Assembly (NCBI RefSeq): GCF_004342845.1
Contig: NZ_SLXB01000008.1
Location: 1 to 64,000 of the forward strand
Source of the DNA: Prevotella heparinolytica
Lineage (GTDB): Bacteria; Bacteroidota; Bacteroidia; Bacteroidales; Bacteroidaceae
Length of the DNA stretch: 64,000 nucleotides
Direction: 5' to 3'
Part shown: in pieces, positions 36,466 through 44,758 of the stretch
Position numbering within the stretch: the stretch's first letter is position 1
How the letters are laid out: each line of letters opens with the position of its first letter
Program-made: the position numbers and the translations under genes
Notes under the pieces: generated by a model
What the model saw: the letters and a program-made list of their open reading frames with translations, nothing else
Databases searched by the model: none
What the model was told of the DNA's origin: nothing

Positions 36466-36996
36466 ATGTTTCCGCATAATCATATAACAGACATGGACGA
36501 ACAGCTCTTCAGAAGCTTTGTAGAGGCATATTCGGGCGACCTGTTGTATTATGCGCGCTACCTTGTCCGCTCTAAAGAGGAAGCGGAAGATATTGTGAGC
36601 GATGTCTTTGTCGAAGTCTGGCAGAACAGAAATAAACTGGCGGAAATAAAAAAGATAAAAGCATGGCTGCTGACCATTACCCACAACAAAGCTGTCTCTT
36701 ACCTGCGCAAGAAAGCCGGCTCCATGACCTTCGTCTCATGGGACGATTTGGCCGCACACACCATGCCCGACGAATTGCAGACACCCGACGAACGACTCAT
36801 CAGCCGGGAAGAGATGACCCGCATCAACAAAGCCATCAACGATTTGCCACCCCGCTGCAAGCAAGTATTTGTTCTGGCCAAGATAGAGAAACTCCCTTAT
36901 AAAGAGATTGCCACGATGCTGGACATCTCCGTAAAGACCATCAACATACACGTGGCCAAAGCCTTAGAACACATAGCAACAGCCTTGGAAAAATAA
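36466..36996 (+). CDS. ECF RNA polymerase sigma factor
   Basis: A 176-residue sigma-70 family factor of the ECF type. Region 2 is SFVEAYSGDLLYYARYLVRSKEEAEDIVSDVFVEVWQNRNKL; region 4 is INDLPPRCKQVFVLAKIEKLPYKEIATMLDISVKTINIHVAKALEHI, with the helix-turn-helix at the end. An ATG at 36493 (MDEQLFRSF) is a more usual start than 36466. It lies 132 bp upstream of a FecR-type anti-sigma gene and then SusC/SusD, the arrangement in which an outer-membrane transducer signals through the anti-sigma to release the sigma factor. It probably drives the susC-susD operon. Confidence 0.94.
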   Translation: MFPHNHITDMDEQLFRSFVEAYSGDLLYYARYLVRSKEEAEDIVSDVFVEVWQNRNKLAEIKKIKAWLLTITHNKAVSYLRKKAGSMTFVSWDDLAAHTMPDELQTPDERLISREEMTRINKAINDLPPRCKQVFVLAKIEKLPYKEIATMLDISVKTINIHVAKALEHIATALEK

Positions 36997-37128
36997 ATCG
37001 GAGAAACAAATAAGCACCCCATTGGGCCTTTCCGGCTGACCCGTTTTCCCACCCGCACAAAAAAAACTATCTTTCGGAATAGGAGATTTTAAAACAAGCT
37101 GCGTCATATTAATAACACTGTCACACAG

Positions 37129-38313
37129 ATGGAAGATAAAAAGAACAAAGAAAACGAAAAATACCAACAGTTGGCCTCTTTCTTGGACAACCGTTCAGCC
37201 CGCCCCGATGAGAGTTTTTCTCAATCGGAAGAAGAAGATTTGCAGAAGTTGATTTTCTTATGGGACGAGTGCACACCTTCCCGGACAGAGGCAAACGAAG
37301 TGTGGGACAAAGCGCTTCGGAAGATAGAAGAGCAGGCCGGCAAACAAACGCCCCGTATCAAGAAGCGCACGGCCCTTATGCTGTATGGCGGACTGGTGGC
37401 AGCATCCATCGCGCTCTTGCTCGCCTTTTTCTATTTCCTTAATCAAGGAGGAAAAGACGTTGAAGACGAAAAGGCCAAGATGGAGCAGTTTCTGCTTGCC
37501 AACACGGGTGATGAAGAGATAAAAGAAGTGACACTGGTGGTTTCGGACAAGAAAAAAATAGAGATAGCCAACAATGCCCAAGTGGCTTACACACAGGGCG
37601 GTCAGGTACAGGTCAATTCCTCCAAAGTAGATGAAGCGCCCGTAGTGGAAGAAGCCGTGGAAGAAACTGAAGAATACAACCAGCTCATCGTACCCAAAGG
37701 ACGCCGCTCCATGATTGTGCTTGCCGACAATAGCCGTATATGGATAAATTCCGGCAGCAAGGTGATTTATCCGCGCACATTCAAAGGAAAGAAACGACAA
37801 ATCTTTGTAGAGGGTGAAGCCTACTTGAAAGTAGCGCACAACAAGGAAAAGCCTTTTATAGTCAGTACTTCCGCCTTCGAAGTCGAAGTATTGGGCACAT
37901 CTTTCAACATTGCCGCACGTAAGGGAAGCAATCGGGCCGATGTCGTACTGGTAGAAGGCTCGGTAGACGTAAAAGACCATCAGGAAAGACATATAAAGAT
38001 GCAACCCAACGAACGGGTGGAACTGAACGAGGCGGGCATCGCAAAGAAAGAAAAAGTAAACGCGCTCGACTACATCCATTGGGTAGACGGAGTATGGGTG
38101 CTGAACGGAAAACCACTGAAAGAGGTATTGCGATATTTGACAGAGTACTATGGACGTCCGATAACCTGTCAACCTTCCATCGCAGATATTCCTTTCTTCG
38201 GAAAACTTTATTTGAATGAAGAGTTGGACGCCGTACTGGAATCAATCAAACAAACCTTAGCTCCGGAATTCACCTCTCGAAAAGACGCAATCTATATAGA
38301 CGAAAACCAATGA
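37129..38313 (+). CDS. FecR family anti-sigma factor
   Basis: A 394-residue single-pass inner-membrane protein. The cytoplasmic N-terminus (about 1-80) would bind the sigma factor; a membrane helix follows (about 82-104, LYGGLVAASIALLLAFFYFLN). The periplasmic FecR domain (about 185-285) is recognisable by VPKGRRSMIVLADNSRIWINSGSKVIYPRTFKGKKRQIFVEGEAYLKVAHNKEKPFIVSTSAFEVEVLGTSFNIAARKG, and a DUF4974 C-terminal domain follows (about 310-392, KEVLRYLTEYYGRPITCQPS). It pairs with the sigma gene upstream and the STN-domain SusC downstream. Confidence 0.94.
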   Translation: MEDKKNKENEKYQQLASFLDNRSARPDESFSQSEEEDLQKLIFLWDECTPSRTEANEVWDKALRKIEEQAGKQTPRIKKRTALMLYGGLVAASIALLLAFFYFLNQGGKDVEDEKAKMEQFLLANTGDEEIKEVTLVVSDKKKIEIANNAQVAYTQGGQVQVNSSKVDEAPVVEEAVEETEEYNQLIVPKGRRSMIVLADNSRIWINSGSKVIYPRTFKGKKRQIFVEGEAYLKVAHNKEKPFIVSTSAFEVEVLGTSFNIAARKGSNRADVVLVEGSVDVKDHQERHIKMQPNERVELNEAGIAKKEKVNALDYIHWVDGVWVLNGKPLKEVLRYLTEYYGRPITCQPSIADIPFFGKLYLNEELDAVLESIKQTLAPEFTSRKDAIYIDENQ

Positions 38314-38404
38314 GAAAGAAAAACATATTGTTAACCCTAAAACGTTCTAACATGAAATCACAAAAAGAATCGACATAGAACACCCTCCAATAAGGATAAA
38401 GAAT

Positions 38405-38435
38405 GGTCGGGCAATATAGCAGGTATTGCCCGACC
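38405..38435 (+). terminator. hairpin upstream of susC, possible attenuator
   Basis: Perfect 12-bp stem GGTCGGGCAATA/TATTGCCCGACC with a 7-nt loop, followed by GGAATTGATTTTAAT. It lies 92 nt after the fecR stop and 52 nt before the susC ATG, so it can separate anti-sigma and susC expression. Confidence 0.65.
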
Positions 38436-38487
38436 GGAATTGATTTTAATCCAATCTATTTTTAGTAACCAAAATCAGTACGAAAGT

Positions 38488-41400
38488 ATGAAAAAAGAAA
38501 TGATTATCGAACGGATAAATAGTCGTTTTATGTCTATTTATCTATTATTATGCGTTTTTTTAGCGACAGAGGGCAGCTTGCTCTCCCTCTATGCTGCGGA
38601 TTATCGAGGTTCTGAGAACGAGCAAAAAGTGGCAACGGCACAAACGGTGAAGCAAGTGCTTGACCATATCGAGCGCAACAGCAACTATGTCGTTCTGTAT
38701 TCCGACAATGTGCTACCGGAATTAGAGAAAAAAGTTTCCGTCAATACAAGCGGAAAGGCTGTGACGGAAATCTTGCAAGAACTCTCTTCTACCACGAACC
38801 TTGAGTACAAGATGAACGACCGCCAGATTACGGTAGCAAAGAAGTCTCCGGTCACCGCTCCTCAACCACAACAAAATGCAACGATTAAAGTAACCGGCCA
38901 AGTAGTTGACGAGAACGGGGAAACCATCCCCGGTGCCAACGTAGTGGTAAAAGGCCAGACCGGAATCGGCACGGTGACCGACTTGGACGGCAAATTTACG
39001 TTGGACGTTCCACAAGGCTCTGTATTGGTAATTTCTTTTATCGGATATGTAACACAAGAACATTCCGTGAAAGCCGGAGAAAAGCTGACAGTGAAATTGA
39101 TTCCCGATGCTCAGGCCTTGGAAGAAGTTGTGGTAGTTGGCTATGGCGTACAAAAGAAAGAAAGTTTGACCGGTGCCATGCAGACAGTGAGTAGCAGTAA
39201 GCTGAAAGACATCACTACCCCTTCTGTTGAAAATATGTTGAACGGTAAAGCAGCAGGTGTATACGTGGCTCCGGGTTCCGGCCAACCGGGTGCTTCGGGT
39301 GCGGTGGTCATTCGCGGTAAAGTAACATTGAATGGCGGGACAGCACCGCTATGGGTCATTGACGGTGTAATCGTGGGGGCGGATGCCGGACAGTTGAATC
39401 CGAACGACATTGAAACCATGACTATCTTGAAAGATGCTTCTTCTACCGCAATCTACGGCTCCGAGGGTGCCAACGGTGTTATTGTGGTTACCACAAAAAG
39501 CGGCAGGACTGACAAGATGAGTATCGATGTTTCCGCCAAATTGGGTGTGAGTAACCTGAACAACGGGAATCTGGAGGTGATGAACGGGGCAGAATTATAT
39601 GACTATTATAATTCATTTTCCAATGCAGGCAGTATAAACTTCGCACGTTGGAATCCCGATTTGCGCAACAGTAATTTCAGTTGGTGGGATTTGGCTACCA
39701 AAACAGGGTTTACACAAGATTACAATGTTTCTTTGCAGGGAGGAAATGAAAAACTGAACTCTTTCGTATCCATCGGTGTGTATGACGAAACGGGTACCGT
39801 CAAGGGGTATGATTACACCCGCTACAACTTTCGCACAAAGGCCACCTATAAACCGTTCAAGTGGTTGACCGTAAAACCCTCTTTGTCCGGAGCACGTCGC
39901 GATATCACTGACACACAGTACAGCGTAGGAGCTATGTATTCCATGCTACCTTGGGACAGTCCTTACGATGAAAAAGGGAATTTAGTACCACATCGTTACT
40001 CCGGCTGGGTAAACAACTCTCAAACCAATTATCTGCTCGACCTCAGTTATGGAAACAAATCCAGCTCCCGCTATCTTGAGTTTATGGGAAATTTTGACTT
40101 TGACATCAAACTGACCGACTGGCTGACTCTCTCTTCCGTGAACAGTTACAAATACATATCCTATGCAAGTGAAAGCTATACCGACCCTCGCTCCAGTGGC
40201 GGTAAAAGTGTGCAAGGACGCGTATCCGATTACAGATGGGAAGCCGCACGCCGCTATACCAATCAGATATTGCGCCTTAATAAAAATTTCGACAAACACT
40301 CTATACAAGCATTAGCAGCACACGAGTTCAAAGACTATTGGAGTAAAACACTCGATGTTAATGGAACAGGACTTATCTCCGGTTTCGAAGTATTGGATGT
40401 CACTTCATTAGCCGAAAAAGCAAAGGGAGGAATTACAGAATGGGCTGTTGATTCTTACTTTTTCAGAGGAAATTACAGCTATGATAACAAGTATCTGGTA
40501 GAAGCTTCGCTTCGTCGTGACGGTGCTTCCAATTTCGGCGACAATGCAAAGTGGGGTAACTTCTTCTCTATCAGTGCAGGTTGGAATGTCAACCGTGAAG
40601 AATGGTTCAAATGGGATTTTGTGAATAACTTGAAACTTCGTGCTTCTTATGGCACAGTAGGAAATCGCCCGGATTCTCTTTATCCGCAATATGACCTCTA
40701 CTCTGTATCTTCAAGTTATAGTTACGACGGTGTTCCCGGTGCCCTAATCAGCCAGATAGGAAATAAAGATTTGACTTGGGAAGAAACGAAAACCATCGGT
40801 ATAGGTTTGGACTTATCAATGTGGCAAGACCGCTTCCGTTTTACCTTTGATTGGTATTCTAAAAACACAGACAACATTTTGTATGCTGTACCTATTTCCG
40901 GTTTGACAGGCGTAACCCGACTTTATAAGAATGTAGGCAAAATGCAAAATCAAGGTTTTGAGGTATCTATTGGTGGAGATATTATCCGTACCAAGGACTG
41001 GTTATGGAGCATTGATGCCAATTTAGGCCACAACAGCAATAAGTTGAAAGACTTGTTTCAGACCCGTGCAGCCGACGGCACATACAGTACGGCGCGAATG
41101 ATCATCAGCGACAATTCCGGAATTGCCGGTAGCGCACAGCGTGTTTTAGAAGTCGGTTCCCCGGTAGATACCTACTGGATGCCGGAATGGGCAGGAGTGA
41201 ACCCTGAGAACGGTGCGCCGCAATGGTATGATAAAAACGGAGAAAAGACAAGCAAGTACGCAGATGCCGCTTACCGTAAGTGCGGCACTTCCAATCCGAA
41301 AGTATTCGGCGGATTCTCCACGGCATTGAAATGGAAAGACATTGATTTCAGTGCAGTATTCGGATATTCTTTAGGCGGACATATATACAACTATTCCCGC

Positions 41401-41799
41401 CAAGAATATGATGCAGACGGTGCTTACTCCGACCGTAACCAGATGAAACTAAAAGACGGGTGGACACGATGGAAAAAGAACGGAGACGTAGCCACGCATC
41501 CTGTCGCCACTTACGGGAACACAAGCAATTCCAATAAGATGTCATCCCGTTATATAGAGAACAGCGACTTCTTGAAACTACGCTCAATCAGCATTGGTTA
41601 CAATCTGAAGTTACCTCAATATTACATTCAGAATATGCGTATCTTCTTCACCGGTGAGAATCTGCTGACCTTTACAAGCTATTCAGGCGTTGACCCTGAA
41701 CTGCCGGCCAAGGATGACGGTACTGTAATAGGAACTGCAGGGCCTTCTATCTACCCCTCTGTACGGAAATACATGTTTGGCATTAATCTTACATTCTAA
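38488..41799 (+). CDS. SusC-like TonB-dependent receptor with STN domain
   Basis: A 1103-residue outer-membrane transporter that imports oligosaccharides with its SusD partner. After a signal region (about 13-37) comes an STN domain (about 45-117, VKQVLDHIERNSNYVVLYSDNVLPELEKKVSVNTSGKAVTEILQELSSTTNLEYKMNDRQITVAKK), a carboxypeptidase-regulatory-like domain (about 134-208, VTGQVVDENGETIPGANVVVKGQTGIGTVTDLDGKFTLDVP), a TonB box (LEEVVVVGYG, about 211-220), the plug (about 225-330) and a 22-strand barrel ending in the aromatic YMFGINLTF. The STN domain marks it as a transducer that can signal to FecR. The ATG at 38488 is chosen over a TTG at 38440. susD follows after 12 bp. Confidence 0.96.
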   Translation: MKKEMIIERINSRFMSIYLLLCVFLATEGSLLSLYAADYRGSENEQKVATAQTVKQVLDHIERNSNYVVLYSDNVLPELEKKVSVNTSGKAVTEILQELSSTTNLEYKMNDRQITVAKKSPVTAPQPQQNATIKVTGQVVDENGETIPGANVVVKGQTGIGTVTDLDGKFTLDVPQGSVLVISFIGYVTQEHSVKAGEKLTVKLIPDAQALEEVVVVGYGVQKKESLTGAMQTVSSSKLKDITTPSVENMLNGKAAGVYVAPGSGQPGASGAVVIRGKVTLNGGTAPLWVIDGVIVGADAGQLNPNDIETMTILKDASSTAIYGSEGANGVIVVTTKSGRTDKMSIDVSAKLGVSNLNNGNLEVMNGAELYDYYNSFSNAGSINFARWNPDLRNSNFSWWDLATKTGFTQDYNVSLQGGNEKLNSFVSIGVYDETGTVKGYDYTRYNFRTKATYKPFKWLTVKPSLSGARRDITDTQYSVGAMYSMLPWDSPYDEKGNLVPHRYSGWVNNSQTNYLLDLSYGNKSSSRYLEFMGNFDFDIKLTDWLTLSSVNSYKYISYASESYTDPRSSGGKSVQGRVSDYRWEAARRYTNQILRLNKNFDKHSIQALAAHEFKDYWSKTLDVNGTGLISGFEVLDVTSLAEKAKGGITEWAVDSYFFRGNYSYDNKYLVEASLRRDGASNFGDNAKWGNFFSISAGWNVNREEWFKWDFVNNLKLRASYGTVGNRPDSLYPQYDLYSVSSSYSYDGVPGALISQIGNKDLTWEETKTIGIGLDLSMWQDRFRFTFDWYSKNTDNILYAVPISGLTGVTRLYKNVGKMQNQGFEVSIGGDIIRTKDWLWSIDANLGHNSNKLKDLFQTRAADGTYSTARMIISDNSGIAGSAQRVLEVGSPVDTYWMPEWAGVNPENGAPQWYDKNGEKTSKYADAAYRKCGTSNPKVFGGFSTALKWKDIDFSAVFGYSLGGHIYNYSRQEYDADGAYSDRNQMKLKDGWTRWKKNGDVATHPVATYGNTSNSNKMSSRYIENSDFLKLRSISIGYNLKLPQYYIQNMRIFFTGENLLTFTSYSGVDPELPAKDDGTVIGTAGPSIYPSVRKYMFGINLTF

Positions 41800-41811
41800 A
41801 AAGACAAGTAT

Positions 41812-43542
41812 ATGAAAAAAATAATTCTCATCATATTAGCTGCCCTATCATTCACAGCTTGTGACATTGATCGCTTGCCTTATGGCTCAATGGCAGCAGA
41901 AAAAATCACAGCAGATCCCAACTCTTCACTTGAGTCTTTATTGAATGGCTGTTATGCTCAGCTCAAACATTGGTCTGACCCCATGCACCGTTGCGGAGAA
42001 TATGCAGGTGACAACATTTGCATACGTAATACATCAACCGATGCTTTTTATGAATTTATTTCATTTAGCCGTACTCCACAAAATTATCGTTTACAAAACT
42101 TCTGGGACTACAGCTACAAAGCTATTGCCCAAGCTTCCAATATCATAAACATGATAGCCGAAGGACAGAGTCAAGAAATTGATGGTAAGCTGGGTGAGTG
42201 CTATTATATTCGTGGCATGCTTTATTTCTATCTATGCCGCGCATACGGACGCCCCTACTATCAGAATCCGGAGAAAAATCTTGGCGTACCTATTGTGAAT
42301 GGCACACCTGATGATATGCAAAATCTCAATTTACCAGACCGCGCCACCGTGAAAGAAACTTACGCACAGGTTATCAGTGACCTCAGAAAGGCAACAAAAA
42401 TGATATCAACCAATAAGGGAGCTATCTATGCATCCAAAGAAGCGGCGCAAGCCATGCTCTCGCGCGTTTATCTGTACATGAGTGGTACTTATGAAAACCC
42501 GGATGCTACTTATGCCGACTCTGCCGCATATTTTGCAACGCAAGTAATTGAATCCGGTAAATACAAATTACTATCACGTGAGCAATTCATGAAGTATAAT
42601 ACTTTTGCTCCTGAAAACAACTCTGAAACAATCTTTGCAATTAAGCGTTTGGATTCAGAATATTCAGGTTACGATTACTACTATACCGTGGGTGGCATGT
42701 ATGCCAATCTTGGCGGTATGGGCTGGGGAGAAATGTATTCCAGTGCCACGTATATCAATTTGCTGAATGAAACAGGACGGAATGATTGGCGTCCGGGTAG
42801 TCATTACCAGATAGTAGATGCCCGTGCGGCTTTCATCGAGCCAACTTACAGCAAAGACGGTAATGGAAATTATACAGAAGTATTCCGTTTCATCAGACCA
42901 ATCAACAGCACAACCAAACAATATGCTCAATTCTATACGACTCATCAGGCGGATGGAAATATTTACTGTGCAGCCTCGAAAGAAACGAGTGCCGCAAAAT
43001 ATAAGCTGACACCAGTGAATGCCTCACAGGGAATATATACGATTGAGTATGAAGGAGCAACTTATGAAGGATTCATAGATTGGTATATTTCTTTGAACAA
43101 TGGCCATCCACAATTCTACATAACAAAATGCTCTCGTGAAGACAACACGGAATGCCATTTACATTCTCCGCTGATCTCTCGTTTAGGAGAGATTTATCTG
43201 AACCGTGCAGAAGCGTATGCCAAACAAGGGAAATATGATTTAGCATTGGCCGACTTGAATACAATACGTAACCGTGCTATAGTAAATGGAGGATATGCTT
43301 CGTTAGATGTAAGTAATGCCGGAGAAAGAATTGATAAAGAACGCCAATTGGAACTTGCTTTCCAAGCCGAGCGCAGCTATGACGTATTTCGTAATGGAGG
43401 AACTTTAAAGCGCTTCTATCCGGGTGCCCATCCCCAAACTCTCGAAATACCGGCTACAGATTATCGTGTAGTTTATTACATCCCTCAGGATGCCATTAAC
43501 TCATATCCGGGTACTCTGACACAAAATCCGACAAGCAATTAA
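41812..43542 (+). CDS. SusD/RagB family glycan-binding lipoprotein
   Basis: A 576-residue outer-membrane lipoprotein (lipobox FTAC, Cys17) that caps the SusC barrel and binds the glycan. The N-terminal SusD-like region (about 40-230) has the TPR-type pattern WDYSYKAIAQASNIINMIAEG and ECYYIRGMLYFYLCRAYGRPYYQ; PKRAxAML-like repeats appear in ASKEAAQAMLSRVYLYMSGTYEN. The C-terminal RagB/SusD part (about 320-576) includes LNRAEAYAKQGKYDLALADLNTIRNRA and RQLELAFQAERSYDVFRNGGTLKR. Aromatic residues for sugar stacking are frequent. Terminator 42 bp after the stop. Confidence 0.95.
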   Translation: MKKIILIILAALSFTACDIDRLPYGSMAAEKITADPNSSLESLLNGCYAQLKHWSDPMHRCGEYAGDNICIRNTSTDAFYEFISFSRTPQNYRLQNFWDYSYKAIAQASNIINMIAEGQSQEIDGKLGECYYIRGMLYFYLCRAYGRPYYQNPEKNLGVPIVNGTPDDMQNLNLPDRATVKETYAQVISDLRKATKMISTNKGAIYASKEAAQAMLSRVYLYMSGTYENPDATYADSAAYFATQVIESGKYKLLSREQFMKYNTFAPENNSETIFAIKRLDSEYSGYDYYYTVGGMYANLGGMGWGEMYSSATYINLLNETGRNDWRPGSHYQIVDARAAFIEPTYSKDGNGNYTEVFRFIRPINSTTKQYAQFYTTHQADGNIYCAASKETSAAKYKLTPVNASQGIYTIEYEGATYEGFIDWYISLNNGHPQFYITKCSREDNTECHLHSPLISRLGEIYLNRAEAYAKQGKYDLALADLNTIRNRAIVNGGYASLDVSNAGERIDKERQLELAFQAERSYDVFRNGGTLKRFYPGAHPQTLEIPATDYRVVYYIPQDAINSYPGTLTQNPTSN

Positions 43543-43584
43543 GCCACATTTCTTTCTAATAAATCTAAATCGATAAACGCAAGA

Positions 43585-43632
43585 AGGATTTACTTTACAT
43601 CATAAAAACTCGTGAAGTAAATCCTCCTTTTT
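43585..43632 (+). terminator. terminator of the susC-susD operon
   Basis: Perfect 11-bp stem AGGATTTACTT/AAGTAAATCCT with a 19-nt loop, followed by CCTTTTT. The next gene's ATG lies only 22 nt further on. Confidence 0.8.
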
Positions 43633-43653
43633 CACCTCTTAAAAATATTAAAT

Positions 43654-44229
43654 ATGAAACTTTTTTATGCTATAAGTTTAATCACTTTTATTCTTTTTTC
43701 AAGCTGTGAGCAGACCATAAACTCAGAGAATAAGACGTCGGTGACTCGTGTTTCTACAACTAACACTCTTTTTACTAATATAAAAGAATATACAAGACCG
43801 TTAACGGGGGAAAGCTCCATTGAAGCTGAGATTTTTTGTACCAAACCGACAATTTATACATTTATTTTTGCTTATAACGGCAATGGTAGTTATTGGGTGA
43901 GTTTAGCAGGAAAGGTACTTCTCTATCCGTCTAATAGTGCTACATTTAGAACAATCTCCGTAAACCTGAATCCCGGTAGAAATCAATTTGCAGTAGACGT
44001 ACTTTTCTCTAAGGGAAATCAACAAGGAGAAGCCAGATTAGTTATAGATAGAATAGACGGAAAAAAATGTGGAACAGAAGAAGGCTACATAGACCTCACT
44101 ACTGCAGGAATTAGCCAAATTCATGATTTGGTAATTACTGAACCAATGCATTGGATTTGTCTTAAATGCGGTAGATTAAATTCTACAGAATATTCTAGTG
44201 AAAATTGCGGACATAAGAAACCATCTTGA
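43654..44229 (+). CDS. lipoprotein with C-terminal zinc-ribbon-like motif
   Basis: A 191-residue protein with lipobox LFSSC (Cys18). The central part (about 35-140) is rich in beta-strand pattern and aromatic residues (TIYTFIFAYNGNGSYWVSLAGKVLLYP), reminiscent of a carbohydrate-binding or Ig-like module, but I do not recognise the family. The C-terminus has Cys169, Cys172, Cys185 and His187 (WICLKCGR...ENCGHKK), a zinc-ribbon-like pattern unusual for a surface lipoprotein. It starts 22 nt after the susCD terminator, too close for its own promoter, so expression probably depends on read-through. It is AT-richer than the flanking genes. Confidence 0.65.
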   Translation: MKLFYAISLITFILFSSCEQTINSENKTSVTRVSTTNTLFTNIKEYTRPLTGESSIEAEIFCTKPTIYTFIFAYNGNGSYWVSLAGKVLLYPSNSATFRTISVNLNPGRNQFAVDVLFSKGNQQGEARLVIDRIDGKKCGTEEGYIDLTTAGISQIHDLVITEPMHWICLKCGRLNSTEYSSENCGHKKPS

Positions 44230-44758
44230 AATTTTGAGTATTCTTTATAAGGTATTAAACTTTTATTTTTTATCGGCTTCTGCAATATCATAAAATATTA
44301 AAGAAATTTATGTAGAAATTCTGCAACAACAGATTCTGCAAATATTAACGATTACCAAAGTAAGCCTAATAACAAGAATTTTATTCTTTTGGATATCAAA
44401 TATAAGCAAAGATAATTGATACAATTCAGAATTATGTTATCGTTCCTATCATCAATGAATATCAGTTCAATGATAGGCAGGAAGAACCTGCACGATAAAT
44501 ATCTCAAAAAGCATTATAAAACCGTATCAGAACAGACAAGACTATTTCCTCAAAAAGTACGAAAATCTTTTGCCGTTCCAAAGGAAATTAGTTAATTTTG
44601 CAGAACATATATTGAGGAAATACTTAAAGACAATCGCTATATTTTCAGTAAGGAATTCCTTTAATCAAAGAAATGTGATATACCTGCCACATTAAGACAT
44701 GAAGAAAGCAATAACAGAACTATAGATTATTATAAAACTAACTTTAAATTTTACAATC
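44230..44758. other. AT-rich gap between the lipoprotein and the GH109-like gene
   Basis: 529 bp of clearly AT-rich sequence without a convincing gene. A 53-codon plus-strand frame begins at 44433 (MLSFLSSMNISSM) but has no recognisable homology. A TAATTTTG -7 box lies at 44593-44600, about 160 nt before the next start, and could drive the oxidoreductase gene. Confidence 0.4.
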
